A stretch of DNA of 16,029 nucleotides. Origin: Streptosporangiaceae bacterium (GTDB lineage Bacteria; Actinomycetota; Actinomycetes; Streptosporangiales; Streptosporangiaceae). Shown here one piece after another: positions 13,688 to 16,029 of the stretch (positions within the stretch are counted from its first letter, which is position 1; each line of letters opens with the position of its first letter). The notes under the pieces are model-generated. The model was given only the letters and a program-made list of their open reading frames with translations, ran no database searches and was not told the origin of the DNA. Location: positions 1 through 16,029 of the forward strand of contig JASHTQ010000021.1 in NCBI GenBank assembly GCA_030040475.1, in the 5' to 3' direction. Made by a program: the position numbers and the translations under genes.

Positions 13688-14517
13688 ACGACATCTGCCT
13701 GCCCTCCGACAACCACGTGCACACGCAGTGGTCATGGGACGCGCCCGCCGAGGCGTCGATGGCGCTCAGCTGCGAGCAGGCGCTCGCGGCGGGCATCCCC
13801 GCGGTCGCGTTCACCGACCACCTGGACTTCACCACCTCGATCGACGGCGACCAGATCGCCGTCGAGGGCCTGTCCCCGCGCCCGTACTCCAGGATGCGGG
13901 TGCTGGACGTGCCCGGCTACCTCGAAGGGGTCGATGAGTGCCGTCGGCGCTATCCGGACCTGCGGATACTGTCCGGCGTCGAGATCGGCGAGGCGCACCT
14001 GTGGGGCGCGAGCGCGGCCACGGTGCTGGCCTCGGGAAGCTTCAGCCGGGTGCTCGGGTCGCTGCACGCGCTCCCGTTCGAGGGGCGGCTGACGGCGGCC
14101 GACCAGCTGTTCGGGCGGATGCCCGCCGACGAGGTGATGCGCAGGTACTTCGCCGAGCTGCTGCGGCTCATAGAGGGCAGCGGGGTGTTCGAGGTGCTCG
14201 CGCACATCGACTTCCCGCGGCGGATGTGGCCGTACCGGGCGGGTGCCTACGACGAGACCGCCTTCGAGGCCGAGTACCGGGCGGTGCTGCGCGCCCTGGC
14301 CGCCGGCGGGCGGGTGCTCGAGGTGAACACCAAGAGCCCGCTGGCTTCCGTGGGGCTGGTCCGCTGGTGGCGGGAGGCCGGGGGCCGGGCGGTGTCGTTC
14401 GGCAGCGACGCGCACCAGCCCTGGCGCGTGGGCGACAGGTTCAAGCTGGCGGTCGATGTGGTCGAGGCCGCGGGATTTCGCGCCGGGCGCGATCGTTTCG
14501 ATTTCTGGCGGCTGTAG
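13681..14517 (+). CDS. PHP-domain phosphoesterase, probable histidinol-phosphatase (HisK type)
   Basis: This 278-residue protein has the complete set of PHP metal ligands: H12 and H14 in SDNHVHTQWSWD, D46/H47 in FTDHLD, E101 in SGVEIGE, H129 in GSLHAL, H175 in LAHIDFPR, and D243/H245 in GSDAHQPW. These hold a trinuclear metal centre that hydrolyses phosphomonoesters. The length and motif spacing resemble the HisK class that converts histidinol phosphate to histidinol, the penultimate stage of histidine synthesis, but other PHP phosphatases share the motifs and no his genes are nearby. The GTG at 13681 is the first possible start after an in-frame stop (13606-13608) and has no ribosome binding site; an overlapping small open frame may provide coupling. 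The stop lies inside a 24-bp duplication. Confidence 0.88.
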   Translation: MLDDICLPSDNHVHTQWSWDAPAEASMALSCEQALAAGIPAVAFTDHLDFTTSIDGDQIAVEGLSPRPYSRMRVLDVPGYLEGVDECRRRYPDLRILSGVEIGEAHLWGASAATVLASGSFSRVLGSLHALPFEGRLTAADQLFGRMPADEVMRRYFAELLRLIEGSGVFEVLAHIDFPRRMWPYRAGAYDETAFEAEYRAVLRALAAGGRVLEVNTKSPLASVGLVRWWREAGGRAVSFGSDAHQPWRVGDRFKLAVDVVEAAGFRAGRDRFDFWRL

Positions 14518-14557
14518 AGCTCTGCCCTGGGGTGGCTGCAGAGCTCTGCTCTGGGCT
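14510..14557. repeat. Tandem repeat, 2 x 24 bp, spanning the PHP gene stop
   Basis: Two 24-bp units (14510-14533 and 14534-14557) match at 21 of 24 positions. Each contains GAGCTCTGC. The PHP stop TAG (14515-14517) lies in the first unit, and the second has CAG at that place. Confidence 0.85.
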
Positions 14558-14565
14558 AGCAGAGC
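14543..14565. terminator. Hairpin between convergent genes, possible bidirectional terminator
   Basis: GCTCTGCT (14543-14550), a 7-base loop and AGCAGAGC (14558-14565) form a perfect 8-bp stem between the convergent ends of the PHP gene (14517) and the small minus-strand gene (14626). No T run follows on either strand, so it would be a Rho-assisted or weak terminator. Confidence 0.45.
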
Positions 14566-14625
14566 CGGCGGCGGACCCGGACGCCCGAGCGCCGGAGGAG
14601 ATCCGGGTCGTCGCCGCCGGCGGTC

Positions 14626-14883
14626 TCAGGTCCAGGTGTCGGCGGTGCGGGTAGCCATCTCGTCCCTGGTCCAGTTGTCGTCACGGGAGTCCTCGTCGGC
14701 AGGGCGGCCCTGCCGGTCAACGGCGTGACGTAGCTCTGCGTAGTAGGTCTCGCGGTCGCGGAGTTCGGCTCGGGCCTCGGTGTGTGCCGGGCGGGTGGCA
14801 CCGGCCGTTCGGATCGGAAGCCGGGAGTGTTCCCCCTCGGCATCCGAAGTTGGTCGCCCTTCGTAGGGATAGTTGCTGGCCAC
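14626..14883 (-). CDS. Small acidic hydrophilic protein of unknown function
   Basis: The 85-residue product starts MASNYPYEGRPTSDAEGE, contains a helix-forming, charged middle (TEARAELRDRETYYAELRHAV) and ends NWTRDEMATRTADTWT. It is rich in Arg, Asp, Glu and Thr and has no signal peptide, membrane segment or Cys pair. The reading frame has the strong third-position G/C bias of the neighbours and no competing gene on the other strand, which supports it being real. The GTG at 14883 is chosen because GAGG lies about 8 bases upstream; a GTG three codons earlier (14892) is the alternative. A long leader with a GC hairpin and an AT-rich promoter region lies upstream. I do not recognise the family. 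Confidence 0.6.
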   Translation of the reverse strand: MASNYPYEGRPTSDAEGEHSRLPIRTAGATRPAHTEARAELRDRETYYAELRHAVDRQGRPADEDSRDDNWTRDEMATRTADTWT

Positions 14884-14915
14884 GGCACACACCTCAAATA
14901 CGGATTCTGGCCTGC

Positions 14916-14960
14916 GGCGGCGCCCCGCCCATTGACACGATCCGGCGGCGGGGCGCCGCC
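14916..14960 (-). promoter_or_regulatory. Perfect 14-bp GC stem-loop in the leader of the small gene
   Basis: GGCGGCGCCCCGCC (14916-14929) and its exact reverse complement (14947-14960) are separated by 17 bases. The stem ends about 33 bases upstream of the GTG at 14883, between it and the candidate promoter. With no T run it is not a classical terminator; it could be a leader structure controlling translation or mRNA stability, or a protein-binding site. Confidence 0.7.
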
Positions 14961-15207
14961 TTCAAACACGGAGCGAAGTTGTTTCGCTACCATTTGTAGT
15001 GTAACCGTATGTGCTGTATCAAATGCAATGGGTAACGGGGTAATAATTACCTATCCTCCGGGTTAGGTATATCGGCGAACTTACGCAGAGTCACATTTAC
15101 GGTGCCGTAGTGAAAGGAACGAACTAGCGAGTTCACCGCAGACCAAAGTTATTGACCGTCGGTGATACCACGGCTCGTTCTGAATAAAAGGAGGCAGCAG
15201 CGCCCGA
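14961..15207. promoter_or_regulatory. AT-rich regulatory region upstream of the small gene
   Basis: These 247 bases hold no gene and are markedly AT-richer than their surroundings. On the minus strand TTGCAT (15028-15023), a 19-base spacer and TACACT (15003-14998) form a possible promoter for the small gene, giving a leader of about 110 bases with the GC hairpin. Three operator-like inverted repeats lie further upstream: GGTAAT-A-ATTACC (15039-15051), TACGG-TG-CCGTA (15098-15109) and GAACT-AGCG-AGTTC (15121-15134). Confidence 0.5.
15156..15173 (-). terminator. Weak hairpin downstream of the AIM24 gene
   Basis: On the minus strand CCGTGGT-ATC-ACC-G-ACGG folds into a 7-bp stem with one bulged base, 35-52 bases after the AIM24 stop, followed by a modestly T-containing stretch (TCAATAACTTT). 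It is a weak candidate intrinsic terminator. Confidence 0.35.
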
Positions 15208-15975
15208 TTACTGTCCGCGCATAATGTTGCCGATGATGCCACCGATGGCGCCGCCCTCGGCCGCCTGCGGAGCGCCCTGGTGGGACAGGTACGGGTCGAG
15301 GGCGTGGGCCAGGATGGGCAGCGGCATCGACTGCAGCCAGACCTGGCCGGGGCCGGTCAGCGCCACCAGGTGGAAGCCGTCGTCGCCGAACGCCATGTTC
15401 GCGATGCCGGGCAGCCGGGTGACGGTGAACTGCACGCTGCCCTCGAACATGCCCACGTGCCCCGGGTGCACCATCAGCGTCTGGCCAGGGGCCAGCGTGT
15501 AGTGCACCATCTCGCCGGACAGCTCGATCCAGGCGCGGCCCTGGCCCTCGAGCTTCTGCAGCAGGAAGCCGTCGCCGCCCCACATGCCGCCGCGGAAGGT
15601 CTGCTGCAGGCCGATGCTGGGGGTGATGCCGGGGGTGCCGCACAGCCAGCCGTGCCTGTGCACGTAGAACGCCTGGCCGGGGGCGATGTCGGTGGGCATG
15701 ATGTGGCCCGGCAGCTTGGCGGCGAAGGTGATCATGCCGGGTCCGGAGACCGCCTCGTAGCTGGTGACAAACAGCCCGCCGCCGCCCATCACGCGCTTCA
15801 GGCCGGACATGAACCCACCGCCACCGCCCTGGCCGCCGCCCGTGCTCATGTGCTGGTTCAGCTGGACGTTCGGAGTCATCCAGGAAAGCTCGCCGTGCGT
15901 GGAGACGACCGCCTCGCCCTGCTCCAGGGTGACTTCGAGGACGGGCATCGTGGTGCCCTTGATGTCGGCTTGCAT
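15208..15975 (-). CDS. AIM24-family (DUF124 / TIGR00266-like) protein
   Basis: The 255-residue product has the all-beta AIM24 layout: an N-terminal strand region with TLEQGEAVVSTHGELSWMTPNV, a Gly-rich loop (STGGGQGGGGGFMSGLKRVM), then GGGGLFVTSYEAVSGPGMITFAAKLPGHIMP, IAPGQAFYVHRHGWLCGT, GMWGGDGFLLQKLEGQGRAWIELSGE and GPGQVWLQSMPLP. It ends in the Gly/Ile-rich GGAIGGIIGNIMRGQ common in bacterial members. The family is named after a yeast mitochondrial inner-membrane protein; the bacterial function is unsettled. No signal peptide or membrane helix is seen. AGGGAG lies about 6 bases upstream of the ATG at 15975 and supports that start over the Met at residue 10. It is transcribed towards the small gene, with a 324-base gap. 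Confidence 0.92.
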   Translation of the reverse strand: MQADIKGTTMPVLEVTLEQGEAVVSTHGELSWMTPNVQLNQHMSTGGGQGGGGGFMSGLKRVMGGGGLFVTSYEAVSGPGMITFAAKLPGHIMPTDIAPGQAFYVHRHGWLCGTPGITPSIGLQQTFRGGMWGGDGFLLQKLEGQGRAWIELSGEMVHYTLAPGQTLMVHPGHVGMFEGSVQFTVTRLPGIANMAFGDDGFHLVALTGPGQVWLQSMPLPILAHALDPYLSHQGAPQAAEGGAIGGIIGNIMRGQ

Positions 15976-16029
15976 GTCCGCTCCCTCTGGCCGGAGTGAC
16001 GGTCAGCGGCAGCCTACCGCAGCGGGGTG

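Noticed and set aside
161..14557. Tandem repeats as CRISPR arrays, attachment sites or an insertion-sequence footprint
   Set aside because: Units are directly adjacent without spacers, unrelated in sequence to each other, and no integrase, transposase or Cas gene is present.
14916..14960. GC stem-loop as a classical intrinsic terminator
   Set aside because: No T run follows on either strand, and on the minus strand it lies just upstream of the small gene rather than after a gene end.

Overview
The window is GC-rich chromosomal DNA with GTG starts, strong third-position G/C bias and dense gene packing. It looks like a high-GC actinobacterium, probably a Streptosporangiales/Streptomyces-like soil lineage. 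Supporting markers are a menaquinone-pathway MenA, a DUF222/HNH (13E12-repeat type) protein, an actinobacterial XRE-like HTH domain of the '..DLRALR..LPTLP..VRAC.G' kind, a PHP-type histidinol phosphatase and an AIM24 protein. No rRNA, tRNA, CRISPR array, transposase or integrase was seen.

Layout. The left edge holds the start of a minus-strand exported or membrane protein, cut by the window, then a minus-strand amidase (190-1614). Divergent from it is a plus-strand run: a membrane-anchored NERD-domain protein (1773-3056), ilvD (3168-5033), a GNAT acetyltransferase (5044-5595), menA (5620-6492) and a DUF222/HNH endonuclease-like gene (6785-8371). The central block (8664-13599) has two plus-strand genes encoding proteins that share one HTH-like domain and have Trp-punctuated low-complexity linkers. 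They flank a minus-strand NfeD-SPFH (stomatin/flotillin-like) pair. After that come a PHP phosphatase (13681-14517, plus), a small acidic 85-residue protein (14626-14883, minus) behind an AT-rich, palindrome-rich regulatory region, and an AIM24-family protein (15208-15975, minus).

How the genes may work together. IlvD (branched-chain amino acids), MenA (menaquinone) and the PHP phosphatase (possibly histidine biosynthesis) are housekeeping genes. The most coherent candidate system is the membrane cluster: NfeD plus SPFH build a membrane microdomain scaffold, and the flanking HTH proteins could be its partners. One of these ends in a C-terminal transmembrane tail; the other is a large, disordered, Gly/Pro/Gln/Trp-rich protein. 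This link rests on gene context and the shared domain, not on a known pathway.

A second theme is short tandem duplication at gene ends. The stop codons of the amidase, ilvD, menA and the PHP gene all lie inside 14-24 bp tandem repeats, another repeat follows the NERD stop, and the ilvD duplication appears to supply the start codon of the next gene.
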